Positions 7,750 through 15,655 of a DNA stretch of 22,993 nucleotides are shown here, piece by piece; within the stretch, counting starts at the first letter, position 1, and the number at the start of each line of letters is the position of its first letter. The position numbers were made by a program, and so were the translations under genes. This stretch comes from Chloroflexota bacterium. Its GTDB lineage: Bacteria; Chloroflexota; Dehalococcoidia; Lucifugimonadales; Lucifugimonadaceae. The stretch lies in assembly GCA_030831265.1 (NCBI GenBank), contig JAURLM010000197.1, forward strand, positions 1-22,993. Reading direction: 5' to 3'. The notes below the pieces were generated by a model. That model saw only the letters and a list, made by a program, of their open reading frames with translations, was not told the origin of the DNA and did no database searches.

Positions 7750-9078
7750 TTAAGCGTTACCCGAAGCGATCTCCACGCCCCGGCAGAGGATAGCCGGTGA
7801 CCTCATGGAGCCATACACCCATTCGGCAGTATCAGAGATGTCCTCGATGTTATTCAATACGGTGTAGACGTTACCTGAGATCATCGTGTCCTTGACTCGC
7901 CCGATGATTTTTCCGTCCTTCACCCTGTACCCGAGCGCCACGTTAGCGCGGAAGTCTCCACCGAGTTCGTTACCCTGCCCGGCACCAAGCAGGCCTTCGA
8001 TAATCAGCCCATCTTTCATACCGTAAAGAATCGTAGCGTACGGTGTACGACCGGGTCGGATATCGACAACTGAGATTCCAGGCTTTGGTGTGTTTGCCAG
8101 CCCGCGTTGCGCTGAACCGGTTGTGCTGCGGCCAGCCTGCCCACCTGTTTGGAGGTCAAAGACAGGTTCGCCAATCACGCCGTTCTCGATCAACCCGATA
8201 CGGCGACACGGCACACCTTCATCATCAAATGGCCTGCTCCCGCTTGCCCCGGGCAGAAGCGGATCATCGTAGACACTGAACCGCGCGTCAAAAGCCTGTT
8301 CACCTTCACGGCCAATGATTGGTGATGAGCCGGAAACAATGTTCTTCCCGTTGAAACCGGACAACAACGGATCCAGCAACGTTGCAGCTACGCCCCTGGG
8401 CGTGAACAACACCGGTACATCGCCGGATGGCGCAGGTGCAATTTCCTTCGAATTCTCAAGAGATTCCAGCACCTCAGTAAGGACGTGATCTTCTCGCTCT
8501 TGACCGAACAGATTGTGTGATGACTGGCTTGCCCAAACGTTGAGCATGTCTGTGCCACGAATCAACTGCGCACCCATAGCAACGTAGTAACCGGACGAAC
8601 GAAATGACTTGCAGGTTCCGGCTGAGTTTAGAACCGTTTCCTCAGCCATTGACCGGCCAATCCTCACATCACACAGCGCTTCAGGCCACTTCTCCAACAC
8701 AGCGCTAATCAGTCTTCGGCCTTTCGCAATCAGTTCGGCATTTGTCACATCTTCGATCCGCCGGTCATACGTCTCGATTGCGATGGACTCGCGTTGAGGC
8801 TGGAATTCGAACTTCGCGGAAGAACCAAACTCCGCCAGTGAACCTACTCTTCCGACAAGGCCTGCCTCGTCGTCAGGGTTCGTGGTGGACGAGAAGCCGA
8901 TGCGGCCTTCTGAAATCACGCGCAGGGCGACTCCCGCGCGGTCACGTCGCATCACCTCTTTTAGGCGGTTGTTCTCAAATGAAATTGGGTGGCTTTCGGA
9001 CCGGACGCGGTATATCTCGGCCTGGCCGTACCTGTCTGTGGCTTTTTTAAGAAGTTGTTCGCTCAATATCGTTTCCAA
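7750..9078 (-). CDS. pmbA: TldE/PmbA-family protein, non-catalytic partner of TldD
   Basis: Protein of 442 residues with the PmbA_TldD fold. N-terminal YGQAEIYRVRSES, the central FTPRGVAATLL and DPLLPGASGSRPFDDEGVP, and the C-terminal GAGQGNELGGDFRANVALGYRVKDGKIIGRVKDTMISGN are characteristic. The HExxxH metal site is absent, as expected for TldE, which forms a heterodimer with TldD and binds the peptide substrate. The pair degrades or matures peptides such as microcin B17 precursors and CcdA in E. coli. The start is uncertain: no in-frame ATG exists between the upstream stop and residue 45. TTG at 9078 is used here without a clear ribosome binding site; another TTG lies four codons on. It is 49 bases behind tldD and clearly in the same run. 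Confidence 0.9.
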   Translation of the reverse strand: METILSEQLLKKATDRYGQAEIYRVRSESHPISFENNRLKEVMRRDRAGVALRVISEGRIGFSSTTNPDDEAGLVGRVGSLAEFGSSAKFEFQPQRESIAIETYDRRIEDVTNAELIAKGRRLISAVLEKWPEALCDVRIGRSMAEETVLNSAGTCKSFRSSGYYVAMGAQLIRGTDMLNVWASQSSHNLFGQEREDHVLTEVLESLENSKEIAPAPSGDVPVLFTPRGVAATLLDPLLSGFNGKNIVSGSSPIIGREGEQAFDARFSVYDDPLLPGASGSRPFDDEGVPCRRIGLIENGVIGEPVFDLQTGGQAGRSTTGSAQRGLANTPKPGISVVDIRPGRTPYATILYGMKDGLIIEGLLGAGQGNELGGDFRANVALGYRVKDGKIIGRVKDTMISGNVYTVLNNIEDISDTAEWVYGSMRSPAILCRGVEIASGNA

Positions 9079-9127
9079 TGCATCGAGATAAGAGTTGACT
9101 GGTGTCCACTAGAAGTAGAAGCAAAAA

Positions 9128-10492
9128 TCAGGCACCGGATACCAGGCAGTTGCGTATGCGAATGTGGGGGCTACCGTTCGATACCGGCAACGGCATCTGT
9201 CCGCCTTTGCCACAACCGCCACCCTGGTTCATGTCAAGGTCATTCCCAACGGCATCAAGGTTTTCCAGCGTCTTGAAAAGGTTTCCTGTCAGCATCACGG
9301 GTCTGACCGGCTCTTCGATTCGTCCGTTGCGGATCATGTACGCCTCACCGGACGAGAAGGTAAACATCTCGTGCTGAGTCATTCCGCCGTACCAGTTGGC
9401 GACGTACACACCCTCGTCAACGCCTTCCAGCAGATCCTCCAGGGTCGCCTCGCCCGGTTCGATAATGGTGTTGGTCATCCTGACGATCGGCGGGAAGTCG
9501 TAGCTAATAGCTCGAGCATTACCGGTCGGTTTTTCACCTAGACGCGCTGCCGTTTCTCTCGAATGCAGTCGACCAACGAGTTCCCCGTCTCGCACCAGCG
9601 GAGTTCGTGTAGCGAGAGTCCCCTCGTCATCGTATTTGTAGCTGCCACGTAGCCCGGGGATGGCTGCCCCATCCGTGAAGTTCAGGTGTTTACCACCGAA
9701 CTTGCGCCCCATGTACATCAACTCGCGTAGCTTGTCGTTCTCTGCGACATTGTCAGATTCAGACAGGTGACCAAAGGCTTCGTGAACAAACACTCCAGCG
9801 AGAACCGGGTCGAGGATCACGGTTCGCTCGCCACCTGTAAGCGCCTTCGCTGACAAGAGATCAACAGCGCGTTTTGCCGCGTCTATAACCTTCTCGTCCA
9901 GTCCCGCCACAAGTTTGTAGTCACCCAGTGAACCAAGGCTGAAGCCAGCCTGTTGAACATCTCCGCCTTTTTTTGCCTGAGCGGAAATGCGGGAGACGAC
10001 ATGGTTGAATTCCTGTTCGATGTACGAACCTTCAGAACTGCCGAAGCAGACTCGACGACGGTTGTCACCGTAAATGATGTCGGAACTGAGAATTCCAGTC
10101 ACGGACCAGATCAGGTCGTTGTAGTGATCCATCTGCCGCTTCTTGTCATCCAGTGACACCGTGGCGGCATCGTTCACCAGCACCGGTGGGACGATATCGA
10201 CTACAGGTTCAATCTCGGCCAATTTCGTGCCATCACCACTCACCAGCCGGGCATGCTCAACAGCAGATTTAACCTGCTCTTTTATGTTGGAGAGATCATT
10301 GAAGCTGGCGAAGCCCCAGCCGCCGTTGACTACCGCTCTTACATTGCCGCCCCGTCCGCTGGTCTGGGCAATGTCTTCCAGTTCTCTACCGTGGTAGGTC
10401 AAGCGAGTCGAGTCTGTTTCCTCTAGCCGAATCTCACAGTAATCAGCGCCATGCCCTGCCAGGGCATCTTCAATCAGGTCGCGATAGCTCAA
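9128..10492 (-). CDS. tldD: TldD metallopeptidase
   Basis: Zinc protease subunit of 454 residues. The metal motif HEAFGH is at 237-242 inside VFVHEAFGHLSESD. The C-terminal GGGCGKGGQMPLPVSNGSPHIRIRN carries Cys427, matching the third metal ligand described for E. coli TldD. Other family blocks are GLRGSYKYDDEGT, LHSRETAARLG, NARAISYDFPPIVRMTNT and the substrate strand VYVANWYGG. The start is TTG at 10492, backed by GAGG 8 bases upstream on the minus strand; no in-frame ATG fits. It leads the run tldD, tldE, HEAT protein. No RiPP precursor or biosynthetic enzyme is visible next to it, so general peptide turnover is the safest role. Divergent to folC. Confidence 0.93.
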   Translation of the reverse strand: MSYRDLIEDALAGHGADYCEIRLEETDSTRLTYHGRELEDIAQTSGRGGNVRAVVNGGWGFASFNDLSNIKEQVKSAVEHARLVSGDGTKLAEIEPVVDIVPPVLVNDAATVSLDDKKRQMDHYNDLIWSVTGILSSDIIYGDNRRRVCFGSSEGSYIEQEFNHVVSRISAQAKKGGDVQQAGFSLGSLGDYKLVAGLDEKVIDAAKRAVDLLSAKALTGGERTVILDPVLAGVFVHEAFGHLSESDNVAENDKLRELMYMGRKFGGKHLNFTDGAAIPGLRGSYKYDDEGTLATRTPLVRDGELVGRLHSRETAARLGEKPTGNARAISYDFPPIVRMTNTIIEPGEATLEDLLEGVDEGVYVANWYGGMTQHEMFTFSSGEAYMIRNGRIEEPVRPVMLTGNLFKTLENLDAVGNDLDMNQGGGCGKGGQMPLPVSNGSPHIRIRNCLVSGA

Positions 10493-10709
10493 GTTCCATC
10501 CTCACCGGTCGTTATGTCTGTATGGAGTGAAGCTAATGCTGCCTCGCTCAGAAATTTCGCCTGTTTTCCAGCCTACATCCAAGTTACGACGATTTCCTGT
10601 TATGCCAATACCAGAGGCTGGTGGTTCTGGACATAGGGGCTTCCTGACCCCACCATGTAGATTCGGCTTACCTCAGAAGTTATCTGACAGGACCAGGTTT
10701 TCAAGCCAG
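10493..10709. promoter_or_regulatory. Divergent intergenic region between tldD and folC
   Basis: A 217-base gap that must hold the promoters of tldD (minus) and folC (plus). No strong consensus -35/-10 pair is visible on either strand. Small dyads lie on the folC side: ACCAG-AGG-CTGGT at 10610-10622 and GGGG (10636-10639) with CCCC (10648-10651). The folC frame is open back to 10527 through this region, but the encoded 61 residues do not resemble any FolC N-terminus. Confidence 0.4.
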
Positions 10710-12125
10710 ATGCCCCTCACGTACGAACAGTCCGTTGCCCAACTGCTCTCACTGGCCGATTTCGAACGAAAAACGCGTTCGCAGGAAGCGCCCGGTTTTC
10801 ATATCCAGAGAACAGCGATGTTGCTGGAAGCGCTGGGCAATCCGCATAAGCGCGTGCCTGCTGTGCATGTCGCAGGTAGCAAGGGCAAAGGCAGTACCTG
10901 CGCCATGATTGCCGCAGCACTCACAGCGTCCGGTTTGCGAACTGGAATGTTCAGTTCGCCCCACCTCCATAAGATCACCGAGCGAATTACGGTGGGTGGG
11001 CAACCCATTTCCGACGAACAATTCGTATCACTGTTCGAGCGACTCTGGCCTGTTGCCGAGAACATCAGGCTGAATACGGATGCGGGCATGGTCAGCGTGT
11101 TCGAGTTCCAGACGGCGATGGCATTCCTGCACTTCGCAGATGTACAGGCAGATGCAATGGTGATTGAAGTAGGGCTGGGCGGGAGACTGGATTCAACGAA
11201 CGTAATCACGCCGGCTGTATCCGTCATCACTCCCATTGGAATGGATCATGTGGCAGTGCTTGGGGACACGATTACAGCTATTGCGTCCGAAAAAGCCGGC
11301 ATCATCAAGCCAGGCGTACCGGTCATATCATCAACGCAGGTTCCAGACGCGGCAACAGTGATCGCTGACACAGCGCAACGCATGGGCTCACCGCTCACGC
11401 TCTCAAATTCGGTAGAGGTTATCCGGGCAGAACCTAACGGGGCCGGACCTCAACTGTTGAAGTTCCAGCACAAGGGAGCAAGCTATGACCTTGAGTTGCC
11501 ACTCCTGGGAGAGCACCAGGTTCAGAACGCTGCCACCGCAATTGCCGCACTGGTGGTCTTTTCCAACAGCGTCATCCCTCTGAAACAAAGCGCCATAACT
11601 CAGGGGTTGGCAAAAACACACTGGCCTGCCAGGGTGCAGGTACTCGAAAAAGGGCTACCGCTGCTGATAGCTGACGGAGCTCACAATGTAGACTCTGCAT
11701 TAGCGCTGAAGGCCACGATACAGCGTCACTTCGGCACTCCAAAACACCTTGTTCTTGTGCTTGGAGCATCGGGAGGACACGATCCTCTTGCAGTAGCCAG
11801 GGTCTTCGCCGACCTTTCACCAGATATCGTGGTTACACGGTCAAGACACCCCAAAGCTGTAGAGCCTGCTGATTTTGCCGACGCGCTGGTGCGAGATAGA
11901 ATCGGGATTACAGCATTTACAGGAACAACAGCTGAAGGCATCGCAAGAGCACGCATGATTGCGACGCCGGACAGTGTGATAATCGCAACTGGATCGCTTT
12001 TCGTAGCAGCGGAAGCGATTGAATCAATCTCAGGCATCGAACCTGAAATATATCCGGATCTTAGAGGTACAGCGGGACCGCTTCGCCTCAAACCCCATCG
12101 AGCGGCCTCCGCTCCCTCGAGGTAA
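10710..12125 (+). CDS. folC: Folylpolyglutamate synthase / dihydrofolate synthase
   Basis: Mur-ligase-type enzyme of 471 residues that adds glutamate to folates and, in many bacteria, to dihydropteroate. The N-terminal helix (TYEQSVAQLLSL), the ATP P-loop GSKGKGST (56-63), SSPHLHKITERI (82-93), EVGLGGRLDSTN (153-164), GMDH (177-180), SEKAGIIKPG (193-202), LGEHQVQNAATAIA and the C-terminal domain motifs DGAHNVDSA and LGASGGHDPLA are all present. The ATG at 10710 is chosen because homology starts there; an in-frame ATG at 10527 would add an unrelated 61-residue tail. The ribosome binding site is weak. fabF starts 11 bases after the stop, so the two are probably co-transcribed. The length is slightly above the usual 420-450. 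Confidence 0.92.
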   Translation: MPLTYEQSVAQLLSLADFERKTRSQEAPGFHIQRTAMLLEALGNPHKRVPAVHVAGSKGKGSTCAMIAAALTASGLRTGMFSSPHLHKITERITVGGQPISDEQFVSLFERLWPVAENIRLNTDAGMVSVFEFQTAMAFLHFADVQADAMVIEVGLGGRLDSTNVITPAVSVITPIGMDHVAVLGDTITAIASEKAGIIKPGVPVISSTQVPDAATVIADTAQRMGSPLTLSNSVEVIRAEPNGAGPQLLKFQHKGASYDLELPLLGEHQVQNAATAIAALVVFSNSVIPLKQSAITQGLAKTHWPARVQVLEKGLPLLIADGAHNVDSALALKATIQRHFGTPKHLVLVLGASGGHDPLAVARVFADLSPDIVVTRSRHPKAVEPADFADALVRDRIGITAFTGTTAEGIARARMIATPDSVIIATGSLFVAAEAIESISGIEPEIYPDLRGTAGPLRLKPHRAASAPSR

Positions 12126-12136
12126 TTCGAACAGCT

Positions 12137-13396
12137 ATGAGCAGCACAAACCGGAATGAAACGCGAGTCGTCGTAACTGGCATGGGTGCAATGACCCCGC
12201 TGGGCAAATCGGTTGGCGAATTCTGGGACGGGTTGAAGAACGGTCGATCCGGAGTCCGGCAGATTACGGCTGTCGATCCTCTCTCTTTCCCCTGCAAAGT
12301 CAGCGGAGAAGTCCAGGACTTTGATCCCACCGTCAGGATTGACAAGCGCGAGGCTCGCCGCATGGGCCGCTTCACGCAGTTGGCTGTATGCGCTGCATAC
12401 GAAGCGATGGAATCTTCCGGACTCGATATGTCAAAAGAAGACCCGGATCGCGTAGGCGTCCTCATGGGCAGTGGGTCAGGAGGGTTGCCGGAGACTGATG
12501 AACAGGCAACGCTGAAGGTCACGCGTGGCGTGATGCGAATGAGCCCGTTCTACATTCCCATCATGCTCATCAACATGGCTGCGGCAAACGTTAGCCGTAC
12601 GTTCGGTATCACGGGCTACACCAACACCTGTGCCACTGCATGTGCCGCTGGCACACAGGCCATTGGCGAGGCTGTTGCGGTAATACGCCGCGGGACAGCG
12701 GACGTGGTCCTGGCTGGTGGTACCGAATCTGGAATTTGCGAAATTGGCATGGGCGGGTTCAGCACCATGCACGCGCTCTCGACATGGGCCGGCGCCCCGT
12801 CAATTGCCAGCAGGCCGTTCGATAAGAACCGAGATGGTTTCGCACCTGCGGAAGGTGCTGGAATCCTGGTCCTGGAAAGCCTCGACCATGCCACAGCCCG
12901 CGGCGCTGACATTCTTGCTGAAGTCACGGGCTGGGGAGTTTCTTCCGACGCTTTCCACCTTGTGCAACCGCACGAAGCAGGTCGTGGTGCTATCGCTGCG
13001 ATGAAGTTTGCCCTTGCTGATGCCGGAGTGAATCTGGACGATGTTGACTACATCAACGCCCACGGCACATCGACTCCGACAAATGATCGCATCGAGACGA
13101 TGGCAATCAAGGGACTTTTCGGCGAGCAGGCATACGAAGTGCCAATAAGTTCCACCAAGTCCATGATCGGCCACTCGCTTGGGGCATCAGGTTCACTTGA
13201 AGCGATAGCGTGCATCCAGACCATCAGGGACGGATTGATTCACCCAACGATCAACCAGGAGACTCCTGACCCGGACTGCGACTTGGACTACGTTCCGAAC
13301 GTCGCACGGGAATCAGACGTCAAGATTGCACTCTCGAACAGTTTTGGATTCGGTGGCCAGAACGCCTGCCTCGTGATTCAGCAATTCACAAACTGA
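12137..13396 (+). CDS. fabF: 3-oxoacyl-ACP synthase II (KAS II)
   Basis: Condensing enzyme of type II fatty-acid synthesis, 419 residues. The catalytic triad is complete: Cys169 in the TACAAG nucleophile elbow, His309 in NAHGTSTP, His346 in SMIGHSLGASG, with Lys341 in SSTKSM. N-terminal RVVVTGMGAMTPLG and C-terminal SNSFGFGGQN are normal apart from Gln408, where Thr or Ser is usual. It decarboxylates malonyl-ACP and elongates acyl-ACP in the cytoplasm. The ATG at 12137 follows folC by 11 bases. No acyl carrier protein or other fab gene is in the window, so it is a stand-alone copy here; a secondary role in another acyl or polyketide pathway cannot be excluded. Confidence 0.93.
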   Translation: MSSTNRNETRVVVTGMGAMTPLGKSVGEFWDGLKNGRSGVRQITAVDPLSFPCKVSGEVQDFDPTVRIDKREARRMGRFTQLAVCAAYEAMESSGLDMSKEDPDRVGVLMGSGSGGLPETDEQATLKVTRGVMRMSPFYIPIMLINMAAANVSRTFGITGYTNTCATACAAGTQAIGEAVAVIRRGTADVVLAGGTESGICEIGMGGFSTMHALSTWAGAPSIASRPFDKNRDGFAPAEGAGILVLESLDHATARGADILAEVTGWGVSSDAFHLVQPHEAGRGAIAAMKFALADAGVNLDDVDYINAHGTSTPTNDRIETMAIKGLFGEQAYEVPISSTKSMIGHSLGASGSLEAIACIQTIRDGLIHPTINQETPDPDCDLDYVPNVARESDVKIALSNSFGFGGQNACLVIQQFTN

Positions 13397-13559
13397 GTTT
13401 CCACCTGTTCGGAACCAATCGGTAACGTTTGACGTCTTACTGTGCAGGAAGTGTTTTCCTTCGCATTGCCTGTGGCCGCGCTATGTGCAGCCACCACGGT
13501 GCATGGAATTCAGTAAAAACTCACTTCAATCAAACGTTCGCCCAAACAGCAACACCGGC

Positions 13560-13565
13560 TAGGCT
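13560..13565 (+). promoter_or_regulatory. Possible -10 element of a leaderless transcript
   Basis: TAGGCT (TAnnnT pattern) ends 6 bases before the ATG at 13572, which would put transcription start on the start codon. The same AGG could instead act as a weak ribosome binding site. No good -35 is seen, so the call is tentative. The rest of the 175-base gap after fabF holds TTGACG at 13429-13434 without a clear -10, and a GTGGC/GCCAC stem without a T-run. Confidence 0.25.
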
Positions 13566-13571
13566 AGCTTG

Positions 13572-14453
13572 ATGCCCCGAAACAACAAACACATCGGCTC
13601 ACTTATCACTATCGCACTGATAGTCACACTTGCGCTTGCTATCCCGCTGGGATGCTCCAGTAACGAACCCAGGCCTACTGTTGCCCCGAATCCCACTTCG
13701 ACCCCGCGCCCAACGGCAACAGCAGCACCTTCTCCAACTGCAACAGCCACGGTTCCACCAGCACCCACGGCAATACCGACGCCTACCCCGACGCCCACGC
13801 CAACTCCAACTCCACAGGCTCCAGATTCTGCGTATTACGCGATATTCGATCTTGCGGAACGCCTGAGCATCCCACCGAACACCATCTCCGTCATCAGCTA
13901 TGACGAAGGCGAGTGGCCAAGTAGCGCATACGGATGCCCTGCCCCTGGAGTCAGCTACGACCAGGCATCCGTAAACGGCTGGATAGTCAAGTTGGATGCA
14001 ATCGGGAGCCTCTACGAGTACCACATGGATTCGTCAGGAGACGTTCTCATCAATTGCACCGTGAACCGGCAATTGATGGGAGGTGCAGTCAACATTGTTG
14101 ACCTTGCAAACATTCGTTATGCAACCCAGATAGAGATGCGCCGCAGAGATGGAACCGGCGAATTCGTGCTGAAGCGCACAGTCACGGAGCCATCTGAGAT
14201 TGCCGCCATCATCGCCACCCTGGACGTCCCCCTACAGCTGCACGAGGCTACATCCTGCACGGAAGTGTTCAGGCTTGTGTTCGTGACTTCTACCGGCAAC
14301 CAGACACTTGGCACGATCTGCGGCGTCAATAACCGCCTGATCCGCGGCGACCAGGCCTTCTGGGGAGGCCAGGACGCGGATGCTCCAGCCAGTTTCGGCG
14401 CCATAATCGGGCCATATTTCTCGGACGAACCATTGCCGGGGCTGCCCCAGTAG
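13572..14453 (+). CDS. Putative lipoprotein with Pro/Thr-rich linker; unknown four-Cys domain
   Basis: Exported protein of 293 residues. A basic N-terminus and a hydrophobic core (about 9-26) are followed by PLGCSS with candidate lipid-anchored Cys28. A disordered Thr/Pro/Ala linker follows (about 34-85), including seven Pro alternating with Thr at 69-81. The folded part has two blocks. The first, around YGCPAPGVSYDQASVNGWIV to LINC, resembles a conserved motif (GCP-PG-Y-Q-GW-V, then YEYH, then C) I recall from secreted proteins of Chloroflexi and other bacteria; it has no function I can name. The second contains SCTEVFRLVFV and TICGVNNRLI. Four Cys could form two disulfides outside the cell. 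ATG at 13572 is used; a TTG codon directly before it is less likely. It is probably transcribed alone. Confidence 0.72.
   Translation: MPRNNKHIGSLITIALIVTLALAIPLGCSSNEPRPTVAPNPTSTPRPTATAAPSPTATATVPPAPTAIPTPTPTPTPTPTPQAPDSAYYAIFDLAERLSIPPNTISVISYDEGEWPSSAYGCPAPGVSYDQASVNGWIVKLDAIGSLYEYHMDSSGDVLINCTVNRQLMGGAVNIVDLANIRYATQIEMRRRDGTGEFVLKRTVTEPSEIAAIIATLDVPLQLHEATSCTEVFRLVFVTSTGNQTLGTICGVNNRLIRGDQAFWGGQDADAPASFGAIIGPYFSDEPLPGLPQ
13776..13814 (+). repeat. Short Pro-Thr codon repeat in lipoprotein linker
   Basis: Thirteen codons alternate CCN (Pro) and ACN (Thr), a degenerate hexanucleotide repeat such as CCGACG, CCCACG, CCAACT. It encodes a surface-type linker and may vary in length between strains. 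Confidence 0.7.
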
Positions 14454-14517
14454 TTTTCCGCGAAACGCGTAAGTGACGAGACAGGAATCCGGGACACGCA
14501 TCATCATCACGGATAAG

Positions 14518-15555
14518 ATGCGCCGTATGCCTGAATCAACACGATTGCCTGCCGGGAAGCTGCCACCAGAGTTGCTGGCGAAACTGCTTGGCCGTCTGCC
14601 GAAACACGGCAAGAGGCTGCTCACCGGCCCGGGAATCGGCGAAGATGCCGCGGTGCTTTCTTTTGGCGCAACCAGCCTCGTGGCCAAAGCTGACCCGGTT
14701 ACATTCGCCACCGACCTCATCGGCTGGTACGCGGTCAATGTGAATGCCAATGACATCGCATCGACTGGCGCAACACCGAAGTGGTTTATGCCGACGGTGC
14801 TGTTGCCAGAGGGAGTCTCCACTGAAACAGTCGAAGCGATATTCACTCAGTTGCAGGAAGCTACCACGGCTATCGGCGTCGAGCTGATCGGCGGCCACAC
14901 CGAGATTACCGTCGGTCTGCCCCGACCTATCATCAGCGGGGCCATGCTGGGTGAGGCTCCGGCAAGCGGAACCATCTCAACCGGCGGTGCCAGGCCGGGT
15001 GATGACATCATCCTGACAAAGGGAATTGCCGTCGAAGGAGCCTCGTTACTCGCACGAGAGTTCGGGCAACGGGCAATAGAACGTGGTGTTGCAGCCACAG
15101 ACATCAAAGCTGCCGCTGGCTTCCTGTTCAATCCGGGAATCTCGGTGCTCAAAGATGCCCGGTTAGCGGTGTCAGCCGGAATAGTCACCGCCATGCATGA
15201 CCCCACTGAGGGCGGACTGGCATCTGCGCTTGCTGAAGTTACCGCGGCATCAGGCAACGGCATGACAGTCGATTACGATGCCGTGCCAATACTGCCGGAG
15301 TGCAAGACTCTTTGTAACGCCCTCGGCGTTGATCCGTGGGGCCTGATCGCCTCAGGTGCCCTGCTCATTACCTGTGCGCCAGGGAGTTCAGCAGCAATCC
15401 TTGCTGAATTAAACGCTAACGAAATCTCCGCAAACATCATCGGCAGGATGACTGCGCCGGGAGAACCCGCCGTCATCATTCGGAACGGACACACCACGGA
15501 ACCTCTCCCTGTGTTCGCCAGGGATGAGATTGCGCGCATATTCGAAACAACGTGA
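14518..15555 (+). CDS. HypE/AIR-synthase-related protein, orphan
   Basis: PurM-superfamily ATP-binding protein of 345 residues. LPAGKLPPELLAKLL is followed by GPGIGEDAAV (37-46), KADPVTFA (57-64), NVNANDIASTGATP (74-87), IGGHTEIT (124-131) and HDPTEGG (227-233), the HypE/AIR-synthase core. Hydrogenase factor HypE ends in a Pro-Arg-Ile-Cys tail whose Cys carries the cyanide group; this protein ends ARIFETT without Cys, and no other hyp gene is nearby. It is therefore probably not a cyanide-forming HypE but a relative acting on another substrate. The start is ambiguous: ATG 14518 (after GGATAAG), ATG 14527, or GTG 14473; the homologous part starts after residue 10. It lies 100 bases before the RelA/SpoT gene. 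Confidence 0.8.
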   Translation: MRRMPESTRLPAGKLPPELLAKLLGRLPKHGKRLLTGPGIGEDAAVLSFGATSLVAKADPVTFATDLIGWYAVNVNANDIASTGATPKWFMPTVLLPEGVSTETVEAIFTQLQEATTAIGVELIGGHTEITVGLPRPIISGAMLGEAPASGTISTGGARPGDDIILTKGIAVEGASLLAREFGQRAIERGVAATDIKAAAGFLFNPGISVLKDARLAVSAGIVTAMHDPTEGGLASALAEVTAASGNGMTVDYDAVPILPECKTLCNALGVDPWGLIASGALLITCAPGSSAAILAELNANEISANIIGRMTAPGEPAVIIRNGHTTEPLPVFARDEIARIFETT

Positions 15556-15602
15556 CCTGACCGCACGCGCACATGCGTTACGGTTTAAGCACATTACCGA
15601 AA

Positions 15603-15608
15603 TATACT
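15603..15608 (+). promoter_or_regulatory. Candidate -10 of the RelA/SpoT gene promoter
   Basis: TATACT at 15603-15608, preceded by AAA, is a five-of-six match to the sigma70 -10. The best upstream match, TTACGG (15578-15583), is at 19-base spacing and is poor. TAGAAT at 15616-15621 is an alternative -10. Confidence 0.35.
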
Positions 15609-15655
15609 GACGCAGTAGAATCAAAGTAGTAACGGCCGCAACAGGCAGGTACAGA

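Noticed and set aside
8742..9276. Plus-strand frames across the tldE/tldD junction as a possible hidden precursor peptide for TldDE
   Set aside because: They are antisense to conserved coding sequence, with no ribosome binding site and no leader-core pattern.
10527..10709. N-terminal extension of the FolC frame to an upstream ATG
   Set aside because: The extra 61 residues are Pro/Arg-rich without FolC similarity and cross the region that must hold the promoter; the family N-terminus begins at the ATG at 10710.
13560..14024. Long open frames antisense to the Pro/Thr linker (Gly/Val-rich and Trp/Arg-rich translations)
   Set aside because: They are reading-frame shadows of the CCN/ACN repeat; their composition is that of reversed repeat codons, with no start signal or family match.
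15562..15577. ACGC/GCGT stem after the HypE-like gene as a rho-independent terminator
   Set aside because: The stem is only 4 base pairs and no T-run follows.
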